From Ectocarpus siliculosus (lineage: Eukaryota > Sar > Phaeophyceae > Ectocarpales > Ectocarpaceae), in assembly GCA_000310025.1 (NCBI GenBank), contig FN649747.1, positions 1,647,452-1,711,451 on the forward strand: a DNA stretch of 64,000 bases, in the 5' to 3' direction. Made by a program: the position numbers and the translations under genes. The notes beneath the pieces are model-generated. The model was not told the origin of the DNA and did not search any database. It saw only the letters and a program-made list of their open reading frames with translations. Below are positions 50,601-61,700 of the stretch, piece by piece; position 1 is the stretch's first letter, and each line of letters starts with the position of its first letter.

Positions 50601-51905
50601 CGGGTCTAAGTGCAGGTGCGCAAGAAATGTCCCTTTCAGCAAAGACGAGGAAGTAAAACAAATCTCGATCCACCTTGTCGCCTGAGCCAACCTAATGAAC
50701 ATGGTACGTACCGAAGACGCGAGCCACACTCGCCACATTTCGGAGCAGAATGCTTAATGGTTGGTGGCTGACCCATCCCATGTGTAACATGAGAAGGTAA
50801 CCCCTAGAAATCTCATTGTTGATACAAAAAAATAGAGACTTGGGACGGCGATGTCACCCCTAGCGCCGTGACAATTATTCAGTAGACGGCGCCTTACCGT
50901 TGCCGCAGCCGGCGTCCGCCACGAAGGAGCACGGTTCCAGCTCGCTCAAAAACTTTTCCACCCTTGGCCACGGCTTGTAGCGAGTGTGGCTCCTGAAAGC
51001 AGGCGCGAGAAACCAGGCACACGCGCGAAACATGAGATGACAGAACTCCGCGCAGCCGTGAACCCCGCCCAGTCGTGCAAGTGGCAGCAGACGGATGAAT
51101 AATGATACATATTCCAAATTGGCTCCGTCGAAGTCGTTCCGGGCCGGTGTCGACGAAGGTGGTAATTTTTTCTTGGCAATAAGGGAACGAGACAAGATTC
51201 CTCGCGGGTCTTTTGTGAGGAGCAATGGATTATGCCCGTAACTTCACATGGTCATTAGCCCTCCTCCACCGTATATCCCATATTGTATGGAGAACGCACA
51301 ACACGAAAGTTTGTACACCAAAACAAGGTTTCTGCGACATCTCAAACACACCCTGAATCATGCACATAACATAAGCGCAAAAAAGATACTTTCGCTCCAT
51401 CTGCGCTTTTCAGTCTAGTTGATTGGGATGCTGCACGCACAGTGTTGGTCCGAAACACGATAAACGCGATTGCCATGTGAATATGTTGTATCAGAAAGAA
51501 AGTTCTGTTGTTGCGGAAGAAAAATGACGGCGTGGTCACAGACCAGTGTGGTGCGATGGTGTCGTAGACGGCCTGGACGTGCTCTTTCTCGATAGAAGGC
51601 GTTCTCCCGTCGTCCTCGCCACCCCGTTCAGCATCAGCATTGCAACTGCTGTTCATGTCGTCTTTTTCTGGCCTCCTCCTCGTCCCCCGGTCGCCGTCAT
51701 CATTCCCCTGCTCTTCCCAGTCTGCAACCACGATAGGGGTGCCAGGTATGGGCCCCTTGATTGACGAAGCGAAAAGAACCAGGCGGACGTCAACGGCAAC
51801 AGTCGAATCTGTCAGAGACTCTTCGACGGCAACCTCTTTATTCTTCTTCGTCACAGCAAAGATTACAGCAAAGAGAGAAGCAGTGCCCTTCCGTCTCGAG
51901 ACCAT
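47614..51905 (-). CDS. TRM9: tRNA wobble-uridine carboxymethyl methyltransferase (TRM9 / ALKBH8 methyltransferase domain)
   Basis: Six exons with fully consistent phases: 51905-51544, 50992-50898, 50235-50141, 49624-49526, 49038-48935 and 48055-47614. The order of motifs is exactly that of the family: EKEHVQAVYDTIAPHW, HTRYKPWPRVEKFL, the SAM-binding VADAGCGNGKYLG, DTSVNLLHVCKERLPK, then SDCMRLPYRSGVFDAAISIA followed by VLHHF, RRLRALTELCRLVRPGG, LLVYAWAIEQE, QDVLVPW, and at the C-terminus VVYQRYCHVYARGELEGL and YYDRSNWCVV. It methylates 5-carboxymethyluridine at the tRNA wobble position, normally with a TRM112 partner. An acidic Gly/Ala-rich insert precedes the C-terminal motif. Translation may begin at 51905 (398 residues) or at the inner Met at 51656 (about 315). 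The stop codon of the upstream gene lies only about 8 bp before 51905. Confidence 0.92.
48355..48669 (+). repeat. SINE with tRNA-like head (copy A)
   Basis: It starts GTCGCCCCGGTGGTCTAGTT (A box), has GGTTCGAATCCC (B box), a conserved body with GTGTGTACACAGAGGGAAGA and GTACCGCAGGAGG, and an A-rich 3' tail near 48652-48669. It is nearly identical to copy B over its length. It lies in the last intron of the TRM9 gene, antisense to it. Confidence 0.88.
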
Positions 51906-51912
51906 CCCAAAA

Positions 51913-53438
51913 TTACTTCATCGTGTAACCCAGCAACCTAACTCTGTTGCACGACATTTCCCCTCTTGCTTCCTCGGCAATTCCGATGGTCTGCCCCACC
52001 TTAGCCTCCTTGGCTTCCTTTGCCTCTTTGGCAGCTTTTCGAAACATCTTTGACTTTGTCTTCGCCTCTTTCCGTTCGCGGCGGTTCGCGATAACACGCG
52101 AGCTGGCCTCTGGTGTCAGTGTCTGGAACGACACGAGGATGGCATCCCGAGAAGCGCTCGGAACAGCTACTTGGAGACCTGTACAACAAGGAGGGTGCGC
52201 AGTCGGCGGAAACAGGAACGTACCCAGTTTCGGGGAAACAAACCAAGACAGCCATGCATGACCCACGGGAAAGTCCAACGTAAAAGGGTGTGCTGCTAGG
52301 GATGTTGATCTCTGATGCTGCTGCTGCTGCCAAAAGGCATATTTGGTTATCACCCTTGGTCAAACAATCGAGACTGACTACGCAAGGTGGCGTATCTTTC
52401 TCACTCCTGTATCTTATTGTCAACAGTTGCACTATATTGGTGCTATCGAGACCACGTTTCTTGAGGTGTTTGGGAGATGCGTTAAGCTTTCAAGGTAGGA
52501 CCAAAGCAAGGAATTTGCGGCTTCCCAGTGCAGAGGAAGAACCAAATACCACGACACTTGCTCCATTCTACAGTAGTACAGCTTTAGCAGCGTTGCAGGC
52601 TGTGATCATGTTCTCACCTTGGGCCTGAGCACTGTTCCACATCATCACAGAACCCTGGGGTGCCAATACCCTCTCCATCCCCGGGAATAGCCCTTCCCCC
52701 CTTTCTCTTTCCACTTCTGCGCGTGCCCCTTCCTTCTTCTCTCCGGCCATCTCGATCGGAGGTATTTGTGTGTCTTTGGCGCGTTTCTCTTGGGGGCCCT
52801 TGCTACAGTTGGCCAGCTGGTGTGCGCTCCCGACCACCACTTCTCCCCCGGCCTGTTAGCGCCGACACACCGAAACGGTTCCACCGACAGCGCGATGAAG
52901 GCACTCCCGGGACGTAGTACCCGCAACGTGGTTTGCTTGTTCCTTCTTGGCGATACTTTCAGCCGCCTTGACGAACCGCGTTGCTAGCAAGCTCAAAGTC
53001 GATGCTACCAATAACAGTGAGCATTGGTCGATCTGTGCAATCCTAACCCAAAACGCCCGTGCCGTTATGCAGGGCAAGATCTAGACGAACAATCTTGACG
53101 AAGCTAGTCCAAACAAAACACATTGCTCGCACCTGCAGCCATATCATGCAAACCGCCGCCTCGGTGTCCGAATCGCTTTCTCCAAGAGCCGAGTCGTGGC
53201 AGCTTTTGTCCCCCGTGGTGCCGGCTGCTCGAGCGGATTTGGGCGGAGTTGAAGATGGAGGAACGAACACTGGAGCCGTCGCCGCTAGAGCTGGGGAGTA
53301 GCTCCCTTTGCGGAAAAAGTCCACCGTGGCGGCTGTAACTCGGTTCCCGCGCCCCTCTCCTGCACCTTGGTCGCCTGCCACTACAACTAGTGACGCCAAA
53401 ACAGCGAGGAGCGGAACGAACACATGAATGCCCGACAC
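51913..53438 (-). CDS. Unknown membrane-anchored protein with basic coiled tail
   Basis: Four exons, 53438-53133, 53032-52928, 52852-52618 and 52178-51913, join in phase and give about 303 residues. The N-terminus is a signal peptide or anchor (MSGIHVFVPLLAVLASLVVV). Exon 2 has a second hydrophobic segment (CSLLLVASTLSLLATRF) followed by a charged helix. Exon 3 is rich in Glu, Lys and Arg and ends GSVMMWNSAQAQ. Exon 4 has VAVPSASRDAILVSFQTL and a Lys/Glu/Ala helix with KEA repeats. I do not recognise the family. It lies between an AlkB-like gene start and the TRM9 gene on the same strand; its stop codon is about 8 bp upstream of the first in-frame Met of TRM9, so the two transcripts must overlap or one of the two starts is different. 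Confidence 0.55.
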
Positions 53439-53599
53439 GATGGGCAGTTCTTATCTACCTTTCTACTATCTTGCTCTACCTCTTCCTTAAGGTGATGAGT
53501 TAGACCTACGATACGTGTGATTTCAGGAGAAGCTTCGAAAACGACTTTCACCGGTCAAATTGGTTGCAAGTTAAGCAGACCACCAGGCATCACATCCTG

Positions 53600-54475
53600 T
53601 CACAGTCGCATGTCCACAGCAGTCCCATGTGCATCAGAAACGGGCGCAAATTCAGCCTCGCTAACTAGCTGCTGAGTAGCACAAATTGTCCAAGAGCCAG
53701 GGTGATGTTCTGGCTCTGTGTCGGGGAACCTTGTACCTTGCTGACTGGAAAACTCACGCAAGCCTCGGGCTTCGACCATTCGAAGGACTTCAAGAAGGCA
53801 GGGAGGAATCTCTTCCACCTGGATGTCAAACATTGATAGAAAAACAGTAAGAACATCAACAGCACCGTGTTATCTCTGGTATTTCTATAATTGAGAAGAG
53901 TGAAGACCAACACCGAGGGTCTCAAAACAATTGCTGGCCATATGGTCCTAACCACGGACAGTTCTTCAACGCGTTTCTTGCCGCTACACTGCTGTTGCGC
54001 CGGGATCATCGGTGGATGTTCAGGCTCAGGCTGTAGCACATACCTCGGCACCGACCGCTTTGCCGCCTCTGACGTGTGCCCCGAAGTGCAGCACTTGGCG
54101 CGTCCGGCCCCGCTCCCATTTGCTGTCTTTCTTGGGGTTGAGCAGCGTTTTCCCCGTCACCTGCAGCTGGATGACGAAACACGGGTACCAGCAGATGCGA
54201 CAAGAGATTCAACGATTGTGTTGTGCATTACACGTGAATGCTCCTCTCGATTCGTTCGTTTACATGCGATAGCAGAACCCCGCAACCGACGATTTCTCGC
54301 ACGTCTCAGGGTGTCATGAACTTTATTATCAGGTGGTCTGCCCGGCAGAGATGCAACATGCCCACAACATCTTGCCTTGCCCGTGGTGACGGCAAGTCGA
54401 AGGGCCTCGAGGCAGGCAGAGCTCTCTTCTAGCAGTGCATGTGAGATGGTGCCCTCGTGCATCTCCAAAGCGCCC
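53600..54475 (-). CDS. AlkB-like (2OG-Fe(II) oxygenase family) N-terminal half, possibly truncated
   Basis: Exons 54160-54044 (39 codons) and 53818-53600 join in phase, preceded by a likely exon ending at 54376. The peptide WERGRTRQVLHFGAHV followed by VEEIPPCLLEVLRMVEARGL resembles the stretch of AlkB homologues that comes before the iron-binding HxD motif (R-x-V-x-H-F-G, then IPxxL). The HxD and the distal His/Arg residues expected downstream are not visible before the stop at 53600. The upstream exon would use a GC donor (AAG|GCAAGA at 54376/54375). Lacking the metal ligands, it would not be an active dioxygenase as drawn. It may be a truncated gene, or the front of an ALKBH8-type gene whose other half has been displaced. 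The resemblance is moderate. Confidence 0.42.
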
Positions 54476-54479
54476 GACG

Positions 54480-55775
54480 CTAAAGCAGTGTTGTAGGCAG
54501 CCATGAATCCTGCACCCCTTCTCAACACGCCACTCTGTCCCTCGTCCTCTGCGACGTGCTACGGCTGTCGCTGGCGTGAGTCGCTCTTTCGCAAACCTCG
54601 ACAGTCCCGCCAAAGGCCAACCAATGGAACACCCCACCGCTCCTTGCGAAACGCTCACTTTTCCGCCGCATGTATGCTGCATGTCTCGCGTCTCTCGCCT
54701 CGCCGTCCCTCGGCGAACCTTTATTTGCGCTCGCCTCGCGGGCCAAAGCCAGGCTGAATGGTAAAAAGCAGTCGGTGTCAAGGGGCTTCGCCAAGACGTT
54801 TTTAACCTTGGCGATAAGCTACGCGGCGGCGACGACGCTCGCTGGTTCTTGTCCGTCGATTTCCTTGAGAAAAGTCAACGGAGACGTTTGGCAAGGCGAG
54901 TTTCATGTTGCGTGTGAGCGCCCTACAGTACACCGTCCGTGCTTGGCTACCCCCCTTTTGTCTTCCATTGCTAACAACTATAGCTTTGGGTGTGAAGGAG
55001 GTCACTGTCTCTCTGGAGGGGTAGATGTGGTGCATACAATGCAACACCTACCTGCTGTGTAACAGTAGCCATGCACCTCTTCATCAGTTCGAAAATTATT
55101 TGCGCTAAGCACAAGTTGGGTATACTCGTAGTGTGGAAGTAGGGAGGATCAAGGTCGGTACACCCTGAGTTATGCCTGCTGTGTGAGGTGTCTACAGTAG
55201 TCCAGGAAATAGTTGAGTGCCAGTCTGTGATACAACAGTGGTAATCCCGTGAGAGGCCATATACATGCTAATAACGATACGCCAAGTTTGGTGTCCCAAA
55301 GTTCAAGGTATACAGCTGTAGTCTACTTAGTCTTGTGCGAAGCGATGTCAACAGCGCACTTTTCCCTTTATCCCCTGGGCTCTCCACAATATCGAGATGT
55401 TCATGATTTTGGGGAAGAATTAGCCGCCTTCAAATTGAGGACTTGGAAACAATCGAACACCGGAGACGAGGCAGACCGCTGCTTTCAGTTTCCGGAATGA
55501 GTTGTTGATAAACTACTGCTACAAGTGGTCCATCTCCCTTATTTTGTCCACTTCCGTTGGCCGCACCTCACCCCCTCCTCTGTCCTCTCCTCCTCAGCCC
55601 CGACTGCAATCCGTCTACAATTTCATTTCTGAAACACCGCAAGGGATCAAGGAGAAGCTCATGAACCACGGGCAGCCCTTGTATTTTCTGTGACGATCAG
55701 GCTGGCGGCCACGAGCTCGGTCAACCCTGTGCTAGTTGCTTGACACCAACGCACGTAAGTGTAAACTACAATCGA
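54480..55775. other. Spacer, probable 5' region between divergent genes
   Basis: It lies between the AlkB-like gene (minus) and the Pro/Arg/Gly-C2 gene (plus). Frames at 54670-55062 and 55249-55500 (plus) have no recognised domain and no chained exons. A further 5' exon of the AlkB-like gene may lie near 54.5-54.8 kb. Confidence 0.4.
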
Positions 55776-55778
55776 TAG

Positions 55779-58700
55779 ATGAGTGCTCCATCTGGACCTC
55801 CGCGTGGGCCCCCTCCAAGGGGTCCTCCTCCAAGGGGCCCCCCTCCGCGCGGTCCGCCGCCCGGGGCACCAGGATCTCCACAAGGTGCACCGGCAAGAGG
55901 ACCACCCCCTAGGGGCCCACCACCAAGGTAAATGATGTTGCGAGTGACACTACACTTATACTAAAAACAACAACCTTTTTATGCATACCACATTCGTGTG
56001 GGAGTAATTCGTGTAGGAGTCCGGGTGGACACGAAAAGTGTCTGGTATTCTGATATGCGTTCATTCTTGTGTAAGGACGTCAAATTCTTACACGTTAGAT
56101 CAAGTGAGGAACATAATATTTCAGAGTGACAAACAGCCTCAGCCGATCTCGCATGATGCAACATGTTTTGACACAGACTGCGCGTGTCGGTGCTGATAGT
56201 TTCTGCTTGCCCCGATGCGCCGGATTCAAGCTCTTGGGCAATTTCTTTGCCCACAGCGCTTGCTCCCTCCTATTGTACGTGCTGGAGTATCTCTACCGGC
56301 CTCCTCAATACCAATTGTTTTACTGAACCTACTTGTACTGTCCACTCGAAAGGCACTATAATCTGAATGAGCACTGCCTTTACGACACTGTGGCCCTTGA
56401 AGACGGGGGGGGAAGCATTCACCTAGATAGTGTGTGTGTATATGTCCCATCTATTCTGGAGCCGGTTGACACGCCTTTCGGCGTATATATCTGACGTATC
56501 AGCGGGGGTCACACAAGAGGAAGGTCACACAGGACCTTTCTTGTTTGTTTGTTTTTGTTTTATTGCCCCACCTTTCCCCTGCGGTTCTTGCCGTAGATTC
56601 CATCGCGAGAAGGGTTCAGCCATCCCTTCCCTCGTCAACCGTGAAGCCGAAGTTTGTTTACTTACGACCTAGATCGCGTTCAACCACAGCTTGCTGGAAA
56701 TAAATCCCGGAAAAAAAAATCCGGAGAGAGAATCGAACCCACAACCGGCCTCTAGGGGTGTGTAGACTGACCGTTCGACCACCTAGCTCATAAGCAGATA
56801 GCTCATAAGCAGATAGTGGCACACGAAATGGTTTAATCAACTTGACTGCACAGGAATCTTTTCGAGTAGAGTACCTTCGTGAATGCCTGAACGCCCGATA
56901 CTCGTTCACGTAATGTTCTTCTACATCAGGGCGCCACCACCAGCAGGGGCCCCAGGACCAGGAGCACCACGAGGCCCACCGCCTAGGTATACAGCGCTGC
57001 GTGGTGTAGTGTGTAGCACATTCTGCTCGTAAAAATGATTTATCAATGAGAATAGCACGCATTTTTTTGTTGTGCACAGGTATCGGAAAAGCCTGACTAC
57101 GACAGAGGCAAGTTTTGTTGCTGCGATTAGACTAGTACTGAATATGTCGCTGATATTGATGAAACGGTGTCGTCTTGTGTTGCAAACGCCCATGCCAAGA
57201 CTGCAGAAGTCGGAGCCAGTACCCACCAATGAAATTGTTTTTCTCAAGTACCAGTATCATCCAGTGTAGTTGCCTGGGGCGGTTGCTGACCTTGACCCTC
57301 AGACCAATTCCATCTCGCTGAGGGTGTCCTGGAAAGCACTTGTCGGAATTGCGCAGGTGCCACCAACCAATCGCTTTTTCAGAACAGCCTCGGCTTGCTA
57401 AAGAACAGAGCTGGATCACTTTGAAATAGAGCGGGTGATGTTGAAAGCTATGAACGAAACACTGAATGTAGAGCGAGAAAAGTGAAGCGAGCTGGACTTT
57501 CGCAATACGCCGGGCTCTACGTTCCTTTCCAAACATAACTAGAACATACTTCAAGGCGGCTTCCACCCCGCACAACTACGCGCAACCTCACACGCAAATC
57601 CTGCTCTCAACAGTGTACTTATTCACCTCTATGATTGGGATGTCCAAAAACCAGGGGGGCTCCACCGGGTATGGCTCCAGCACCGGGAGCTCCACAGAGT
57701 CCGCCTCCAAGAGGACCGCCGCCGAGAGGCCCACCACCCAGGTAAATGTCTTGGCTGGACCCACAGTTTTGGCGGACGAGCTGGCGCTATACGGCACGTT
57801 GGCTGGGGGAAACTAGAACTTGGCGTGTGGTACGGAATACTCGAAGTTCCTTGCTGAGCTTCCTGACCGCGGGGCCACGGTGTGCAGCCACGCAGATGAA
57901 TTCCCACCGTCCACTATGCGTATGCTGCTCTGCAGACTTGGACGTTCCTCGGCGCCCTCCCACACCGAAAGCGTATTCTTCTTGGTATTTTTTTTCTGGG
58001 CGCACCCTTTAAACCAACAAACGAGGAACCTCAGTGATCTATCCTTGTCGGCGTGACGCCCATCCATGCCCGTTCCCAGTACACTGCCAATTCCCTTTGC
58101 GTCACCCGTGTCCGTTCCTGCAGAGAGAAAAGGGCCGTGTGCACCATGCCGAGCTACGTGCGAAATGTCTGAGTAGAACGAATATAGGCTTGCTAAAGTT
58201 GACTCAGATCTGCCTTGCTTCAATTATTTCCCGATCAGAGGGCCGCCGCCAACAGGAGCCCCTGGGCCAGGAGCACCACAGAGCCCACCCGCCAGAGGCC
58301 CGCCACCTCGAGGTCCACCGCCAAGGTGAATTGTGCGGCCGTGGCGTATGCATACCATCACGTGTTTCGATTATTTATGGTTTCCTGCCACCCAGATCCA
58401 AGAGGAGAATCATAGTCAACTTCTCTACACGCGCAGACTAGACGTCTAGGGAGGTGGACAAACATATTCTAACGTATGCGAGCGATGTCTCATAGTACGG
58501 GTGTGTCCATTCGAATTTTGGCCCATCCCTGGTACGTCACATGGTACCCAATTTCTAAAACAGGGGACCTCCACCGGGCATGGCTCCCGGCATGGCCCCC
58601 GGCATGGCTCCAGTCAGAGGCCCCCCACCCACGGGGGGACCACCTCGTGGCGCTCCAGGGATGCCCCCGGGAATGCAGGCGCGGGGGCTGCCGCCTGGAT

Positions 58701-61700
58701 CACCCAGGTGTGTGTTGATGACCCACTCCGATAGGTTTGCGAATGCAACATGCCGCACAATATGAAAGCTGAGTTGTTGCAGAAAACCTTGTTGGGCCAT
58801 CTGCCTAACTTTCGCTTTGCAGAATTATAGGCCAAGTTGGTGTTCATTCTCCGCTCGGATTGCAGCATTTGAATTTTGATGTTTGCTCAGCCAATTAATC
58901 ATTGCTTCGGATAGGTTCTCGAAAGACATCACTACACCAATGTTGGTAGAGTCGGACTCAAGACGCTTCAAGCCAATCAGAAAGAAGGTGGGGTGCTTGT
59001 TGTACACCTGTCATTCTTTCTGACAAGATATGAAGTTACAATTGTTAATAATGTTACAGGGGCCCCCCTCCACGCGGACCACCTCCCGGGGCACCCGGGG
59101 CACCCGGAGCACCGCAAGGCCCGCCGAGAGGGCCACCGCCGAGAGGGCCACCACCCAGGTAGACAGAACCGAAGCAGCTCAGGGCGGGTATCTCTAGGCG
59201 GCAGCTGGTGGTTGTGTGCAGTACTGCTACTATGTGGGCTCTTCCTTATGCAAGATATCTCCTGGGCGTAGGCCTGACGGAGGCTGCACAGACAAAAAAG
59301 ACAACAAATTGGAAAAACATCGAGTGCTGTATCAGCAACGTCACAGAAAACGTTCCGTTCACCTTCGCGCCCCCTTCGGGCAAAAATCCCCCAAATGAAG
59401 CTTTGGGGTGATTGGATTTTGGTGCTGATCGCCGTCTGTACCCGTTTCGCGCTCCGGGGAAAGTGTCACCTTGATTCCTCAAGGCATGTCCGTTTTTCGT
59501 AACAACTCCCGAAAACACGACCCCTCGCAGGGGTCTGGTCGCCCCCCCAAAGCACTGATATTCAACCAAGATCATCCAGTTTCACAGCCCTCAGGTGCCC
59601 TCTCCGGCTGCTCCATGCTATTATCGTAGGCTTGTCCGTGCAACCGGAGTCACGGCACAAAATTGACAAATTACTGCATATCAGATACGCTTCACATCTC
59701 ATACGCAGCGTTGATCCCGTCTGACGTACTAAGCGCTTTGGGCTTTCGGGTTTTGGTCCCTGGTTCTAAGCGAAGAAACAACCTGCACGTATTGAAATGT
59801 GGTACAAGAAAAGTACAGAGACTCTCGTTGGAATTTTTGATGCTGTGTGCTCCACGCGCCATTTAAAAGCCTGTCCGGATCAACGACAACCGTGACTTGC
59901 GAAGGGGCCCCCCGCCTGGCATGGCTCCCGGCGCTGCTCCAGCCAGAGGACCTCCGGGGATGCCTCCAGGGATGCAAGCGCGAGGGATGCCGCCTGGATC
60001 ACCGAGGTACTGATTTGTTTGTGGCCCTGGAAACAGCGCATTAGAATGGGAAACTCTACAGGGCGAAGGGCACCAACGCTTCCGGGCAATGTGCCACGTC
60101 TCCCCCCTCTTCATAGTGTCGTGATGTTCCTCAACCCCAACGTGTCCGTCACGTTAATCGGCAAATCCCTTCGAGAGTGACCTGAGGAAGAAAAATCAAG
60201 CTGCAGTTTCGATAATCGATGCTGAATACAAACGCCCGAACAGCTATCGATGCAGCGAAACTCACATCGCAACCATCTCAATTTCTCGGCGCTTAAAAAC
60301 AATTTGCATGGTGCTTGTTGCGGCTATCAACAGAGGCCCCCCGCCAGGGATGGCACCGCCTGGCCCAGGGGCTATGGTTGTGGCGGGTCCCGGGGGTGCG
60401 GGTCGAGGCCCGCCGCCGAGAGGGCCACCGCCGAGGGGCCCGCCACCAAGAGGCCCACCGTCGGGCCCGCCCAGGGGAATGCCGCCAAGAGGGCCCCCGC
60501 CCAGGGGACCTCCGCCAAGGGGACCGCCTCCAGGTTTGCATGTCTTCATGTTGTTGCCTCTCGCTGTCTGTGTGATGGTTAGCCGCAGCACAAATCGTTT
60601 GCCAGGGTGAAATAGTTATATGTGTGACTCAACTCCGTCGTCTCAATAATCGAAGAATCGCTTGCAATAGTTTTCCTCTACACAACGGCGCACCTTGACC
60701 GTGGAAGGCTTGCTCTGCCGACCGCATCCAGGGAAAGCAATCATTTTTATCATCGAGAACGAGACGCCAATATACTGGTGGCATGGAGGTGCAACGTCCA
60801 TGCTTGTTGGGGGAAGTACTGTCGCAACTCGGTATTTCTAGGTACTGTATCTCGCAGATCTCAATGATGAAACTGACGCTATCACCAAAAAGCAACTGTG
60901 GAAGCGATCCGTAACTATGCACCGTACCAGGCGGAATATGAAAGTCCACCTAATCACACCGACAAAGAGGTAAAAGCCGTTTGGTGAACAGCGAATCCAA
61001 CCTTCAGACCATTTTGTGCACCACGACGAAGAAATGCACATCTAATAAATGGCCGAAGATCTGATGAGGCCTCGCCTTTAAGCGGAATCGCGGCAAGATA
61101 GCTACATCATATCCTGCTTCGTTCGATTTTTTTATACATGCGTTCATGTGGTGAAATCGTGATTTTTAAGGGCTTTGGGGATAACCTAGATAGACATGTT
61201 AGGATACGGGCACTTCGTTCGGTCTTTCTAGTCCGATCTGGATGCCACTTTCATCTGCGAGGAAACGAGAGGTTGGTACCTGCCATGGCATACACTATCC
61301 CCCCCGAAATTTCTATGCGCTGTTCTTTTTTGAAAAGTAATCTCATCAGGCGGTGCTATTAACGAATAGAAGAAGATCATCAAGCATTGAGAACGTCGAT
61401 ATGTCGGTCATAATTGTCTGGTATTCCTCGTACAATTACGTTTCGGCTTTTTTTATTCGTGAAGAATGGAATGTACTCTAGGAATATTGGTATTGAGGCG
61501 TGATCTGATCGTCGTGGGGAGCAGAATATCTACCCTTTTGGACTTTATGTTTGTGCGCAGTAAACTGCAAACTACTCTCAACGTTAACCTCGATCCGTCC
61601 ATTACAGGGGCTAGTTGTACGGCATACGGCATGATGCTGAAGCTATTGTTACGCTCTGCGAACATTTGAATACTTGTGTTCAGTGCACACTGTTCCCTCT

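Noticed and set aside
53600-53818. RhoGAP domain (IPPCLLEVLRMVEARGL looked like its first helix)
   Set aside because: No arginine-finger segment or the remaining helices follow before the stop, and the preceding exon (RTRQVLHFG) fits an AlkB-type fold better.
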